Shown: positions 1 to 6,735, numbered from the stretch's first letter. The stretch: 9,420 nt of DNA from Clostridiales bacterium (GCA_003522945.1 DPHR01000042.1:601-10020); one strand, 5' to 3'. Program-made: numbers and translations. Notes: generated from the letters alone by a model not told the origin.

Positions 1-1414
1 GCCGGACGGCGGACTGTATGTGCCGGACGAGTTGCCGGTCTTTTCCGCAAGCGAGCTTGAAGCGCTTTACGCGCTGCCGTATGCCGAGCTTTCCGCCGCG
101 GTGCTCGAGCGGTTCCTGCCCGGCTTTTCGCGCGAAGAGCTGCTGGATTATACGAAAAAAGCCTATACAGCCTTTGACGATGACGCCGTCGTGCCGCTGC
201 ACGCGCTGGGGGATAAGCTCTGGACGATGGAGCTGTTCCATGGCCCGACGTGCGCTTTTAAGGACGTGGCGCTGCAGATCCTGCCGTACCTTCTCGCCGC
301 GAGCGTGAGAAAGTGCGCAGACGACCACACCGTTGCCATCCTCGTCGCCACGAGCGGCGACACCGGCAAGGCCGCGCTCGAAGGCTTTGCGGATGTGCCG
401 GGCACGAAGATCGCGGTATTTTATCCCGACGGCGGCGTTTCGGACATCCAGCGCGCGCAGATGGCGACGCAGAGCGGGAACAACGTCCTCGTGCTCGCCG
501 TGCGCGGCAATTTTGACGACGCGCAGACCGGCGTGAAGGACATCTTTGCCGACGCCGCGCTCGCCGCCGAACTCGACCGGGCGGGCGTTGTGCTTTCGAG
601 CGCGAACTCGATCAACTGGGGCCGTCTCGCGCCGCAGATCGCGTATTACTTTGCCGCCTATGCCCAGCTCCTGCGCGCGGGCGCCGTCGCTCCGGGCGAG
701 CGCGTGGACTTCTCCGTGCCGACCGGCAACTTCGGCGATATTCTTGCCGGATACTTTGCCAAGCGCGCCGGTCTCCCGGTCGGAAAGCTGTTGTGCGCCT
801 CGAACAGCAACAACGTGCTGACAGACTTCCTGCGCACGGGCGTATACGATAAAAACCGGCCGTTCCTGCGCACGATGTCCCCCTCGATGGATATTCTTGT
901 ATCCTCCAATCTCGAGCGGCTTCTCTATCTTGCCGCGCAGGATGGAGAGCGGGTGAGCGAATGGATGCGCGCTCTTCGCGGCGAGGGAAAGTACGCCGTC
1001 GGCGAAGAGCTTCTCCGACTCCTTGCGGACGAGGGCTTTGCCGCCTTTTTCGCGTCCGAGGAGGGAACGGCGCGCGTCATCCGCGCCGTGTGGGAGAAAA
1101 AAGGCTATCTGGCCGACCCGCACACCGCCGCCGGGCTCTCCGCGGCGGAGCAGTACCGGCGCGAGAGCGGGGAAGTGCGTCCCACGGTCGCGCTCTCCAC
1201 GGCCTCGCCCTTCAAGTTCGCCGCGGCGATGCTCTCTTCGCTCGGCGAAGATGTGCCGGAAGACGGCTTTGCCGCGCTCGACGCGCTCTGCGCGTTTGCC
1301 GGAACTCCCATCCCCGCGCCGCTCGACGCGCTGCGAGCGCGGGAGGAGCGGTTCAAGGCCGTGGTCAATAAAGACGAAATGCGCGAATCCGTGAAAAACT
1401 GGCTGGTGAAATGA
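1..1414 (+). CDS. thrC: Threonine synthase, 5'-truncated by the window edge
   Basis: This PLP enzyme makes L-threonine from O-phospho-L-homoserine, the last step of threonine synthesis in the cytoplasm. The reading frame is open from base 2, where it already encodes PDGGLYVPDE, a hallmark of the threonine synthase N-terminus. The GTG at 20 is therefore internal, and roughly 25-30 residues are missing to the left. The PLP-binding lysine is in the HGPTCAFKD motif (Lys codon 260-262). The phosphate-binding segment ATSGDTGKAAL follows, then SSANSINWGR and the VPTGNFGDILAGYFA and ASNSNNVLTDF stretches typical of the family. The visible part is 470 residues, close to the usual length of about 490, with an intact C-terminus. 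The stop is one base from the next start, so the two genes are probably co-transcribed and translationally coupled. Confidence 0.96.
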   Translation, partial: PDGGLYVPDELPVFSASELEALYALPYAELSAAVLERFLPGFSREELLDYTKKAYTAFDDDAVVPLHALGDKLWTMELFHGPTCAFKDVALQILPYLLAASVRKCADDHTVAILVATSGDTGKAALEGFADVPGTKIAVFYPDGGVSDIQRAQMATQSGNNVLVLAVRGNFDDAQTGVKDIFADAALAAELDRAGVVLSSANSINWGRLAPQIAYYFAAYAQLLRAGAVAPGERVDFSVPTGNFGDILAGYFAKRAGLPVGKLLCASNSNNVLTDFLRTGVYDKNRPFLRTMSPSMDILVSSNLERLLYLAAQDGERVSEWMRALRGEGKYAVGEELLRLLADEGFAAFFASEEGTARVIRAVWEKKGYLADPHTAAGLSAAEQYRRESGEVRPTVALSTASPFKFAAAMLSSLGEDVPEDGFAALDALCAFAGTPIPAPLDALRAREERFKAVVNKDEMRESVKNWLVK

Positions 1415-1415
1415 T

Positions 1416-2627
1416 ATGAAGCATGTGGTATTTCTCGGCGACGGTATGGCTGACGAGCCGTTCGCCCCGCTCGGCGGTCATACGCCGCTCGAGCTTGCCC
1501 GGCACCCGGGCATGGACTTTCTCGCGTCGCAGGGGGAGTTTGGCCTCACGCGCACCGTCCCGCCCGGCATGCCCGCGGGCAGCGACACGGCGAACCTCTC
1601 CGTTTTCGGCTACGATCCGAAGATCTATTATTCCGGCCGCTCGCCGCTTGAAGCGGCCAGCATGGGCATCCCTCTCGCGCCGGAGGATGTAACGTACCGC
1701 TGCAATCTCGTGACGCTCTCGGACGCCGACAACATCGAGAACGCCGTGATGATCGACTACAGCGCCGACGATATCTCCAACGAGGAAGCGCACGAGCTCA
1801 TCGCCGCGATCGCGCCGCTCTATGTCGCGGCGGGCTGCGAGCTGCACGCGGGCTTTCGCTACCGCCACTGTCTCGTGCTGCGCGCCGCCGCCTCGGGCGC
1901 GGAGCTCACGCCGCCGCACGATATCACCGGAAAGCCCGTGGCGGGCCATCTTCCGAAAGGGGAGAACCGCGCGCTCCTGCTCTCGCTGATGGAGCGCTCG
2001 CGCGAAATTCTCCGTAAGCATCCGGTGAATCAAAAGCGCATCGAAGCCGGGCTCCATCCGGCGAACAGCGTCTGGTTCTGGGGCGAGGGGCGCCGCCCGG
2101 CGCTCACGCCGTTCCAGGAGAAATTCGGCATTGCGCGCGGCGGGGTCATCTCCGCGGTCGATCTCGTGCAGGGCATCGGCGTGTGCGCGGGGCTGGAGGT
2201 CATCCCCGTGGCGGGCATCACCGGAAACTATCACACGGACTTTGCCGCCAAGGGCCGCGCGGCGGTCGAGGCGCTGCGGAGCGGGTTTAATTTTCTGTAC
2301 ATCCACGTGGAAGCGCCGGACGAGTGCGGGCACCACGGCGAGGCAAAGGAGAAGATCTGGTCCATCGAGCAGATCGACGAGAAGATCATTCTCCCGGTGC
2401 TCGAATATCTGCGGGAAAGCGGGGAAGCGTTCTCCGCGCTCTGCATGCCCGACCACCCGACGCCGCTCGCCAAGCTCACCCACACGCCGACGCCGGTGCC
2501 GTATGCGCTCTACCGCAGCGGTGTGAACGCCGGGAACGATCACCGCTTCACCGAAGCGGAGGCCGAAAAAACCGGCGTGTTCACAAAGGAAGCCTGTATG
2601 CTCATGCCGCGGCTGCTGGAGGAATGA
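1416..2627 (+). CDS. Archaeal-type cofactor-independent phosphoglycerate mutase family protein; candidate homoserine kinase
   Basis: This is a 403-residue alkaline phosphatase-superfamily metalloenzyme of the apgM type. Visible active-site elements are GDGMAD (metal ligand Asp9), the nucleophile region PAGSDTANLS (probable Ser56) followed by GYDP, HVEAPDECGHHGE, and the C-terminal metal motif CMPDHPTP. The family is named for interconversion of 2- and 3-phosphoglycerate. Members found beside threonine genes have also been proposed to act as homoserine kinases, replacing ThrB. The start lies one base after the thrC stop, and thrC uses the product of homoserine kinase, so context favours the threonine role. 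This is inference, because family motifs alone do not separate the two activities. The ATG at 1416 aligns with the family N-terminus. No strong Shine-Dalgarno is visible, which fits coupling to thrC. A terminator follows about 70 bases after the stop. Confidence 0.9.
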   Translation: MKHVVFLGDGMADEPFAPLGGHTPLELARHPGMDFLASQGEFGLTRTVPPGMPAGSDTANLSVFGYDPKIYYSGRSPLEAASMGIPLAPEDVTYRCNLVTLSDADNIENAVMIDYSADDISNEEAHELIAAIAPLYVAAGCELHAGFRYRHCLVLRAAASGAELTPPHDITGKPVAGHLPKGENRALLLSLMERSREILRKHPVNQKRIEAGLHPANSVWFWGEGRRPALTPFQEKFGIARGGVISAVDLVQGIGVCAGLEVIPVAGITGNYHTDFAAKGRAAVEALRSGFNFLYIHVEAPDECGHHGEAKEKIWSIEQIDEKIILPVLEYLRESGEAFSALCMPDHPTPLAKLTHTPTPVPYALYRSGVNAGNDHRFTEAEAEKTGVFTKEACMLMPRLLEE

Positions 2628-2698
2628 CCATAAGCCTCCCTTTGCATAAGAATGGCAGCATGGTTTTCCGCGCCCCCTGATTCCCCAACGGACAACGA

Positions 2699-2735
2699 CC
2701 CCCGATGCGATATGTAAGATTGCGTCGGGGGTTTT
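2699..2735 (+). terminator. Intrinsic terminator of the threonine unit
   Basis: A stem runs from CCCCCGATGCGAT (2699-2711) to ATTGCGTCGGGGG (2719-2731), with two wobble pairs. The loop is 7 bases and TTTT follows. It lies about 70 bases after the phosphomutase-family gene and before the next promoter, so it separates the two plus-strand units. Nothing else is seen between 2628 and 2698. Confidence 0.85.
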
Positions 2736-2786
2736 CCGTCAGGAGATGCCCCAACCGTGCCGGGGGTCTTGATTTACAGAATTTTC

Positions 2787-2815
2787 TTGACAAAACGCAG
2801 AAAGCATGATATCAA
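2787..2815 (+). promoter_or_regulatory. Sigma-70/SigA-type promoter of the SPFH operon
   Basis: A perfect -35 box TTGACA (2787-2792) is followed by a 17-base spacer and a -10 box TATCAA (2810-2815, 4 of 6 matches to TATAAT). The predicted transcription start is near 2821-2823, giving a leader of about 28 bases before the SPFH start codon. The surrounding sequence is clearly AT-rich compared with the genes. A second -10-like TATGAT at 2816-2821 would need a 23-base spacer and is less likely. Confidence 0.7.
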
Positions 2816-2826
2816 TATGATATCAA
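2806..2826 (+). promoter_or_regulatory. Tandem palindromic operator (two TGATATCA sites)
   Basis: The decamer ATGATATCAA occurs twice, at 2806-2815 and 2817-2826, an 11-base period of about one helical turn. Each copy contains the perfect 8-bp palindrome TGATATCA (2807-2814 and 2818-2825), separated by ATA. The first copy covers the -10 box and the second covers the predicted transcription start. Ribbon-helix-helix proteins such as Arc, MetJ and CopG typically bind tandem sites of this kind as pairs of dimers. The third gene product range of this same operon includes an Arc-like protein (second gene), so autorepression is the simplest reading. This is inferred from layout only. Confidence 0.65.
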
Positions 2827-2836
2827 ATAGATTTAT

Positions 2837-2842
2837 GGAGGG
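2837..2842 (+). promoter_or_regulatory. Shine-Dalgarno that fixes the SPFH gene start
   Basis: GGAGGG lies 7 bases before the ATG at 2850. The frame is open further upstream, to an ATG at 2757, but that start would lie 5' of the promoter. This ribosome binding site therefore decides the start at 2850. Confidence 0.85.
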
Positions 2843-2849
2843 AAGTATC

Positions 2850-3857
2850 ATGCAGGAAAAGATCATTACCGGCCGGAAGTACGGCATGGCGGTGCTGCTT
2901 GGGTATCTGGCGCTGCTCGCCGCCGCGGTCCTCGCCATCATTTACGGCGCGGTGCGCGGCCATGTTTTCTTCGTTGTTCTCGGCGTTCTGTACGTTTCTC
3001 TCGGCTGGATCGCGCTTTGCGGTCTGCGTATCCTCAAGCCGCAGGAAGCGCTCGTTCTCACGCTCTTCGGCAAGTATGTCGGCACGCTCAAGGGCGAGGG
3101 CTTTTATTACGTGAATCCGTTCTGCTCGGCGGTCAACCCCGCGGCGAACACGAAGCTCAGCCAGAGCGGCGACGTGGACGGCGCCAAGAACGGCATCGTG
3201 ATCGCTGCCGGACAGACGAGCGGCTCGATCGAAGTCGCCGGGAATAAGAAGATCTCTCTCAAGATCATGACGCTCAACAACTCCCGCCAGAAGATCAACG
3301 ACTGTCTCGGCAACCCCGTGGAGATTGGCATCGCGGTCATGTGGCGCGTGGTGGACACGGCGAAGGCCGTCTTTGACGTTGATAACTACAAGGAATACCT
3401 TTCTCTCCAGTGCGACAGCGCACTGCGCAACATCGTGCGCATCTACCCCTACGACGTGGCGCCGAACGTCGATACGACCGGCGACGGCGTGGCGGACGAA
3501 GGGAGTCTGCGCGGCTCGAGCGAGATCGTAGCCGAGCGCATCCGCAAGGAGATCCAGCAGCGCGTGGACGCCGCCGGGATCGAGATCATCGAAGCGCGCA
3601 TCACCTATCTTGCCTACGCGACCGAGATCGCGGCGGTCATGCTGCAGCGCCAGCAGGCGTCCGCCATCATCGACGCGCGCAAAATGATCGTGGACGGCGC
3701 GGTCGGCATGGTGGAAATGGCGCTCGAGCGCCTGAGCGAGAACAACGTTGTCGCGCTCGACGACGAGCGCAAGGCGGCGATGGTATCAAACCTTCTCGTT
3801 GTGCTCTGCGGCAACCGCGACGCGCAGCCCGTCGTAAATTCGGGAAGTCTGTACTGA
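2850..3857 (+). CDS. SPFH/Band 7 domain membrane protein
   Basis: This 335-residue protein has two N-terminal hydrophobic segments (about residues 13-33 and 38-58) followed by a Band 7/PHB fold. The fold opens with RILKPQEALVLTLFGKYVGTLKGEGFYYVNPF, and the segment SLQCDSALRNIVRIYPYD is typical of stomatin/flotillin relatives. A helical stretch rich in Ala, Gln, Glu and Arg follows (EIVAERIRKEIQQRVDAAG, then EARITYLAYATEIAAVMLQRQQA), as expected for ring oligomerisation. SPFH proteins form membrane-bound scaffolds that organise microdomains or control proteases; no substrate can be read from this sequence. An acidic insert (D208-E217, DTTGDGVADE) interrupts the PHB region. The gene is first in a three-gene operon with an Arc-like regulator and a DUF1648 protein, under its own promoter. 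The family call is secure and the cellular role is unknown. Confidence 0.92.
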   Translation: MQEKIITGRKYGMAVLLGYLALLAAAVLAIIYGAVRGHVFFVVLGVLYVSLGWIALCGLRILKPQEALVLTLFGKYVGTLKGEGFYYVNPFCSAVNPAANTKLSQSGDVDGAKNGIVIAAGQTSGSIEVAGNKKISLKIMTLNNSRQKINDCLGNPVEIGIAVMWRVVDTAKAVFDVDNYKEYLSLQCDSALRNIVRIYPYDVAPNVDTTGDGVADEGSLRGSSEIVAERIRKEIQQRVDAAGIEIIEARITYLAYATEIAAVMLQRQQASAIIDARKMIVDGAVGMVEMALERLSENNVVALDDERKAAMVSNLLVVLCGNRDAQPVVNSGSLY

Positions 3858-3858
3858 T

Positions 3859-4065
3859 ATGGCGGAAACGGAAAGCGGGAAGAAGCAGGTGCCGCTGCGC
3901 CTGTCCCCGAAACTGTATGCGGCCATCGCTGCGTGGGCGGAGGACGATTTCCGCTCGGTGAACGGACAGATCGAGTATCTGCTCACCGAATGCGTCCGCC
4001 AGCGGAAGAAAAACGGAAAGTATGTTTCCGACGAGCTGGATAAGCCGCCGGAGCTGGATATCTGA
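3859..4065 (+). CDS. Arc-like ribbon-helix-helix DNA-binding protein
   Basis: This is a small protein of 68 residues. Residues 10-16 (QVPLRLS) match the DNA-contacting beta strand of the Arc/MetJ fold. Residues 17-29 form helix A. Residues 32-47 (RSVNGQIEYLLTECVR) match helix B and include the RSVN.xI pattern that is also found in phage P22 Arc. A charged tail (48-68) has no recognisable domain. The start is one base after the SPFH stop, with only a weak GGGAAG upstream, so translation is probably coupled. Its likely role is repression of its own operon through the TGATATCA pair at 2806-2826, by analogy with Arc-type regulators; binding is inferred. An antitoxin role is possible in principle for this fold, but neither neighbour resembles a known toxin. 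Confidence 0.88.
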   Translation: MAETESGKKQVPLRLSPKLYAAIAAWAEDDFRSVNGQIEYLLTECVRQRKKNGKYVSDELDKPPELDI

Positions 4066-4081
4066 AAGTGGGAAAATGGTT

Positions 4082-4576
4082 ATGAAAAGAGCTCAGATCG
4101 ACGCTTTCTGCGGCTGCCGGGAAACGCTCTATCAGCGCATCGCGTTCTTTGCCGCCCCCGCCATTCTGCTTGCCGGGATCGTGTATGTCGCCGTGCGGTA
4201 TGCGCAGCTTCCGGCGGAGATACCGTCGCACTATAATTTTTACGGCGAGATCGACGGCTACGGCAGCCGGGGAACGCTCTGGATTACGCCGGTCATCGGC
4301 ATTCTGTGCGACGCTTTGATGCTCGCCGTGAGTTTCTTCCCGCAGACATGGAATGTCGGCACGAGCGTGACGGTGTTCAACCGTGCGCTGGTATACCGGC
4401 GCGTGCGCGATCTCATTGCCGATACACGCCTTTCGACAGCGGTGATGTTCACCGCGATTGCCGTCTGGCAGACGGCGCTCGCGCCGACCTTCCCGTGGGG
4501 GATGGGCGTGCTGATCGGCGTATGCTGCACCGCGCCGCTCGTGCGGTTTTTTGTGCGGCTGGCAATGAAAAAATAA
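4082..4576 (+). CDS. DUF1648 domain membrane protein
   Basis: This integral membrane protein has 164 residues. Four hydrophobic segments are visible, at about 20-38, 68-86, 119-134 and 138-158. Between the first two is the DUF1648 signature, LPAEIPSHYNFYGEIDGYGSR (residues 43-63). DUF1648 is found in SdpI-like immunity and sensor proteins and in many uncharacterised Firmicute membrane proteins. Nothing here identifies a toxin to be neutralised, so I do not assign immunity. The ATG at 4082 is preceded by GTGGGA at a suitable distance. A start at 4076 is also possible. The longer frame from 4022 would overlap the Arc-like gene and lacks a ribosome binding site. It is last in the SPFH operon and is followed by the convergent terminator. 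Co-expression suggests it works at the membrane with the SPFH protein. Confidence 0.85.
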   Translation: MKRAQIDAFCGCRETLYQRIAFFAAPAILLAGIVYVAVRYAQLPAEIPSHYNFYGEIDGYGSRGTLWITPVIGILCDALMLAVSFFPQTWNVGTSVTVFNRALVYRRVRDLIADTRLSTAVMFTAIAVWQTALAPTFPWGMGVLIGVCCTAPLVRFFVRLAMKK

Positions 4577-4591
4577 AGGTTTAAAAATGAA

Positions 4592-4632
4592 TGTTGGATG
4601 CAGTTATCCTTACGGGATGACTGCATCCAACA
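4592..4632. terminator. Bidirectional terminator between convergent operons
   Basis: An 18-bp inverted repeat pairs 4592-4609 with 4615-4632 with a single T/G wobble, around a 5-base loop (TTACG). On the minus strand the stem is followed by TTCATTTTTAAACC, a usable T-tract (4583-4587 on the plus strand). On the plus strand it is followed by the weaker ATTTGCTTT. It lies 15 bases after the DUF1648 stop and 7 bases after the trkA stop, so it can end transcription from both sides. Confidence 0.8.
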
Positions 4633-4639
4633 ATTTGCT

Positions 4640-5287
4640 TTAAAGAGCAAAGCACTTTTTCAGCGTTTGATATTCACCAAGGGCGAGAATCGTAACATCC
4701 TTTGTGAGATGGGTGTCCGGAGTGACGGATACATCGGTTTTTCCGTCCTTCTTTAAGCCCAGCAGGTTGATCCCGTATTTGCGGCGAATGTTCAGCTCGC
4801 CGACGGTCTGACCGACCCATCGTTCCGGGACGGCGACCTCCACAATGGCATGTCTGTCGTCCAGCTCAGTGTAGTCGAACAGATGGTTGGCGGTGTAGCG
4901 GGTGGCCGACCATTTGGCAAGCTGTTTTTCGGGATAGGTGACGTAGTCCGCGCCGTTGCGAAGCAGAAACTTTTCCTGAACGTCCCGATCCGCGCGCGCG
5001 ACAACGGTTTTTGCGCCAAGCTCTTTGAGAAGCGAAACTGTCTCCAGAGAATCCTGAAAGCTGCCGCAGATGGTAACATAGCAGATGTCATAATTCCCAA
5101 TGCCGAGCGAGCGCAGAAATTCCAATCGTGTGCTGTCGCCGATCTGCGCGTTGGTCACAAACGGCATGCACTCGTTGACACGCTCCTCGTCCCTGTCGAC
5201 TGCCATGATTTGATGGCCGAGACGGTTCAGCTCCATGGCAAGATGGCGTCCGAAGCGTCCCAATCCGATCAGAAGAATGTTCTTCAT
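4640..5287 (-). CDS. trkA: Potassium uptake regulatory subunit, TrkA/KtrA family
   Basis: This is the cytoplasmic RCK subunit, which forms a ring on the TrkH/KtrB channel and gates K+ uptake in response to bound nucleotide. The 215-residue length fits single-RCK KtrA (about 220) rather than the duplicated E. coli TrkA. Residues 1-130 form the RCK_N Rossmann domain, with the dinucleotide motif GLGRFG (8-13) and an acidic residue at the end of the second strand (VDRDEE, Asp31). Residues 135-211 form the RCK_C domain. The ATG at 5287 has a strong AGGGAGG site at 5295-5301 on the minus strand, 7 bases away. It lies 25 bases downstream of trkH, in the usual pairing. Its last codons run into the shared terminator. 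The symbol ktrA would be equally apt. Confidence 0.94.
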   Translation of the reverse strand: MKNILLIGLGRFGRHLAMELNRLGHQIMAVDRDEERVNECMPFVTNAQIGDSTRLEFLRSLGIGNYDICYVTICGSFQDSLETVSLLKELGAKTVVARADRDVQEKFLLRNGADYVTYPEKQLAKWSATRYTANHLFDYTELDDRHAIVEVAVPERWVGQTVGELNIRRKYGINLLGLKKDGKTDVSVTPDTHLTKDVTILALGEYQTLKKCFAL

Positions 5288-5312
5288 ATTCTATCCTCCC
5301 TTAAAAAGACGA

Positions 5313-6653
5313 TTATCCGATGGTAATGTTTTCTTTCGGATACACTGCATGATACCGATTGTGCCCGGCGAAGGCGGCGTAGATCAGCGTCAGACCGCCG
5401 ACGCGCCCCCAGAACATCAGCAGGATCAGTATCCAATGAGAAAGCTGTCCGAGCTGCGGCGTTATGCCGAGCGTCAGGCCTACCGTCCCGATGGCGGATG
5501 CTGTTTCATACAGGCAGACGGCAAGCGGAAGATCTTCTGCCGCGCTGATGATGCACCCGCCGGTGAGAAACAGCGTCAAATACAGCAGCAAAACGGCAGA
5601 AGCGCTTTTTACAATGCGGCTGTCGACGCGGCGGTGAAAAAGCTGCGGCGATTCCTGCTGTCGGAATATGGAATACACGTTTGCTGCAAGCACGGCAAGC
5701 GTCGTGACTTTCATTCCGCCGGCGGTTGATCCGGGAGCGCCGCCGACCAGCATGAGAAGGATCATAACGGCGCGGGATGCGTCGCTCATGGCGGCAAGAT
5801 CCGTCGTGTTAAAGCCCGCCGTCCGGGGTGTGGCAGACTGAAAGAGCGAAGCAAGAATACGCTTTTGCAGCGGAAAGGCGGAATATTCCGTAAAGAAGAA
5901 CAGAACAGCGGGGAAAAGAAGCAGAATGGCGGTCGTTGCAAGAATGACCTTGCTCTGCATCCGATAGCGGGACAGCCGCCACCGGTGCGTCCGGATATCA
6001 TCCCAGGTGAGAAAGCCGAGCCCGCCGACTACGAGAAGAAAGATCACGGTGATATTGACGACAGGCTCTCCGACATAGGCTGTCAGCGAAGGATACGGCC
6101 GTTCTGCCGTGCCGAGAATGTCAAACCCGGCGTTGCAGAACGCGGAAACGGAATGGAATACCGCCATCCAGATTCCGCGAAAGCCGTGATCCCGCCAGAA
6201 AACCGGCAGCATGACAAGCGCGCCGGTGAGCTCAACGATAAAAGTCCCTTTCAAAATAAAACGCGTCAAACGCACAATGCCGCCGACCGACGGAGCGGAA
6301 AGCGCATCCTGCATGGCGCTTCGTTCCTTGAGGGAAATGTTCCGCCCGGCAAGCATCAGAAAGGTTGCCGACATTGTGATGACGCCGAGACCTCCGATCT
6401 GGATCAGCAGAAGGATCAGACTCTGCCCGAACGGAGACCAGTAGCTGCCGCTGTCACGGACGACAAGACCGGTCACGCAGACCGCCGATGTCGAAGTAAA
6501 AAGCGCGTCGGTGAACGGCGTGGCTGCCCCTGCGGCAGATGCCGCCGGAAGCGTCAGCAGCAGCGCACCTGCAACGATCACTCCGGCAAAGCCGAGTATG
6601 ATGATCTGAAAGGATGTAAAACGCCGAAAAGCACGAAGAAGATTTTCCACCAA
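5313..6653 (-). CDS. trkH: Potassium channel subunit, TrkH/KtrB family
   Basis: This membrane subunit conducts K+ into the cell. With the start chosen here it has 446 residues, matching the usual KtrB length of about 445. The four pore-loop repeats are all present, each with its filter glycine: AVCVTG (Gly62), AFCNAG (Gly176), PRTAGF (Gly280) and IGTVG (Gly392). The conserved arginine in the last membrane helix is Arg417 (FWGRVGG). The frame is open to an ATG at 6731 (472 residues), just after the nadE stop, but that ATG has no ribosome binding site and the extra 26 residues span a perfect-looking hairpin. A TTG at 6653 with AAGGGGG 9 bases upstream (6663-6669) gives MVENLLRAFRRFTSFQ, a normal family N-terminus. 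I prefer 6653 but cannot exclude 6731. It is followed by trkA after 25 bases. Confidence 0.93.
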   Translation of the reverse strand: MVENLLRAFRRFTSFQIIILGFAGVIVAGALLLTLPAASAAGAATPFTDALFTSTSAVCVTGLVVRDSGSYWSPFGQSLILLLIQIGGLGVITMSATFLMLAGRNISLKERSAMQDALSAPSVGGIVRLTRFILKGTFIVELTGALVMLPVFWRDHGFRGIWMAVFHSVSAFCNAGFDILGTAERPYPSLTAYVGEPVVNITVIFLLVVGGLGFLTWDDIRTHRWRLSRYRMQSKVILATTAILLLFPAVLFFFTEYSAFPLQKRILASLFQSATPRTAGFNTTDLAAMSDASRAVMILLMLVGGAPGSTAGGMKVTTLAVLAANVYSIFRQQESPQLFHRRVDSRIVKSASAVLLLYLTLFLTGGCIISAAEDLPLAVCLYETASAIGTVGLTLGITPQLGQLSHWILILLMFWGRVGGLTLIYAAFAGHNRYHAVYPKENITIG

Positions 6654-6662
6654 ACGAAATTG

Positions 6663-6669
6663 CCCCCTT
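6663..6669 (-). promoter_or_regulatory. Shine-Dalgarno supporting the TTG start of trkH
   Basis: AAGGGGG on the minus strand lies 9 bases before the TTG at 6653. The neighbouring minus-strand genes trkA, nadE and gatD all have similarly strong sites, while the alternative trkH ATG at 6731 has none. Confidence 0.5.
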
Positions 6670-6691
6670 GAGATGGTTTTCAAAGCCGACA

Positions 6692-6716
6692 GGCGCTGAC
6701 CAAGCCGGTCAGCACC
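6692..6716 (-). other. Hairpin in the nadE-trkH interval
   Basis: A 10-bp stem pairs GGTGCTGACC with GGTCAGCGCC around the loop GGCTT (minus-strand reading), with one T/G wobble. It lies between the nadE stop (6736) and the preferred trkH start (6653). It lacks a T-tract on the minus strand. It may be an RNA processing or stabilising element, a weak terminator, or chance. Confidence 0.4.
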
Positions 6717-6735
6717 CTTTTGCATAGGCATGGAT

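Noticed and set aside
1365..2543. Long open frame of 392 codons on the minus strand
   Set aside because: It is antisense to thrC and the phosphomutase-family gene, is rich in Arg, Ala and His as shadow frames in GC-rich DNA are, and matches no family I recognise.
2757..2849. SPFH start at 2757
   Set aside because: It would lie upstream of the TTGACA promoter and the operator. The ATG at 2850 has GGAGGG at the right distance.
4022..4081. DUF1648 protein start at 4022
   Set aside because: It would overlap the Arc-like gene in another frame, has no ribosome binding site, and adds a segment with no family similarity.
3859..4576. Toxin-antitoxin or SdpI-type immunity pair
   Set aside because: The ribbon-helix-helix and DUF1648 folds both occur in such systems, but no toxin-like gene is present, and the SPFH partner points to a different membrane role.
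5865..6671. Plus-strand open frame of 268 codons across trkH
   Set aside because: It is antisense to clear pore-loop motifs of TrkH and has low-complexity charged composition.
6692..6716. Hairpin as an intrinsic terminator
   Set aside because: There is no T-tract after it on the minus strand, and no plus-strand gene ends nearby.
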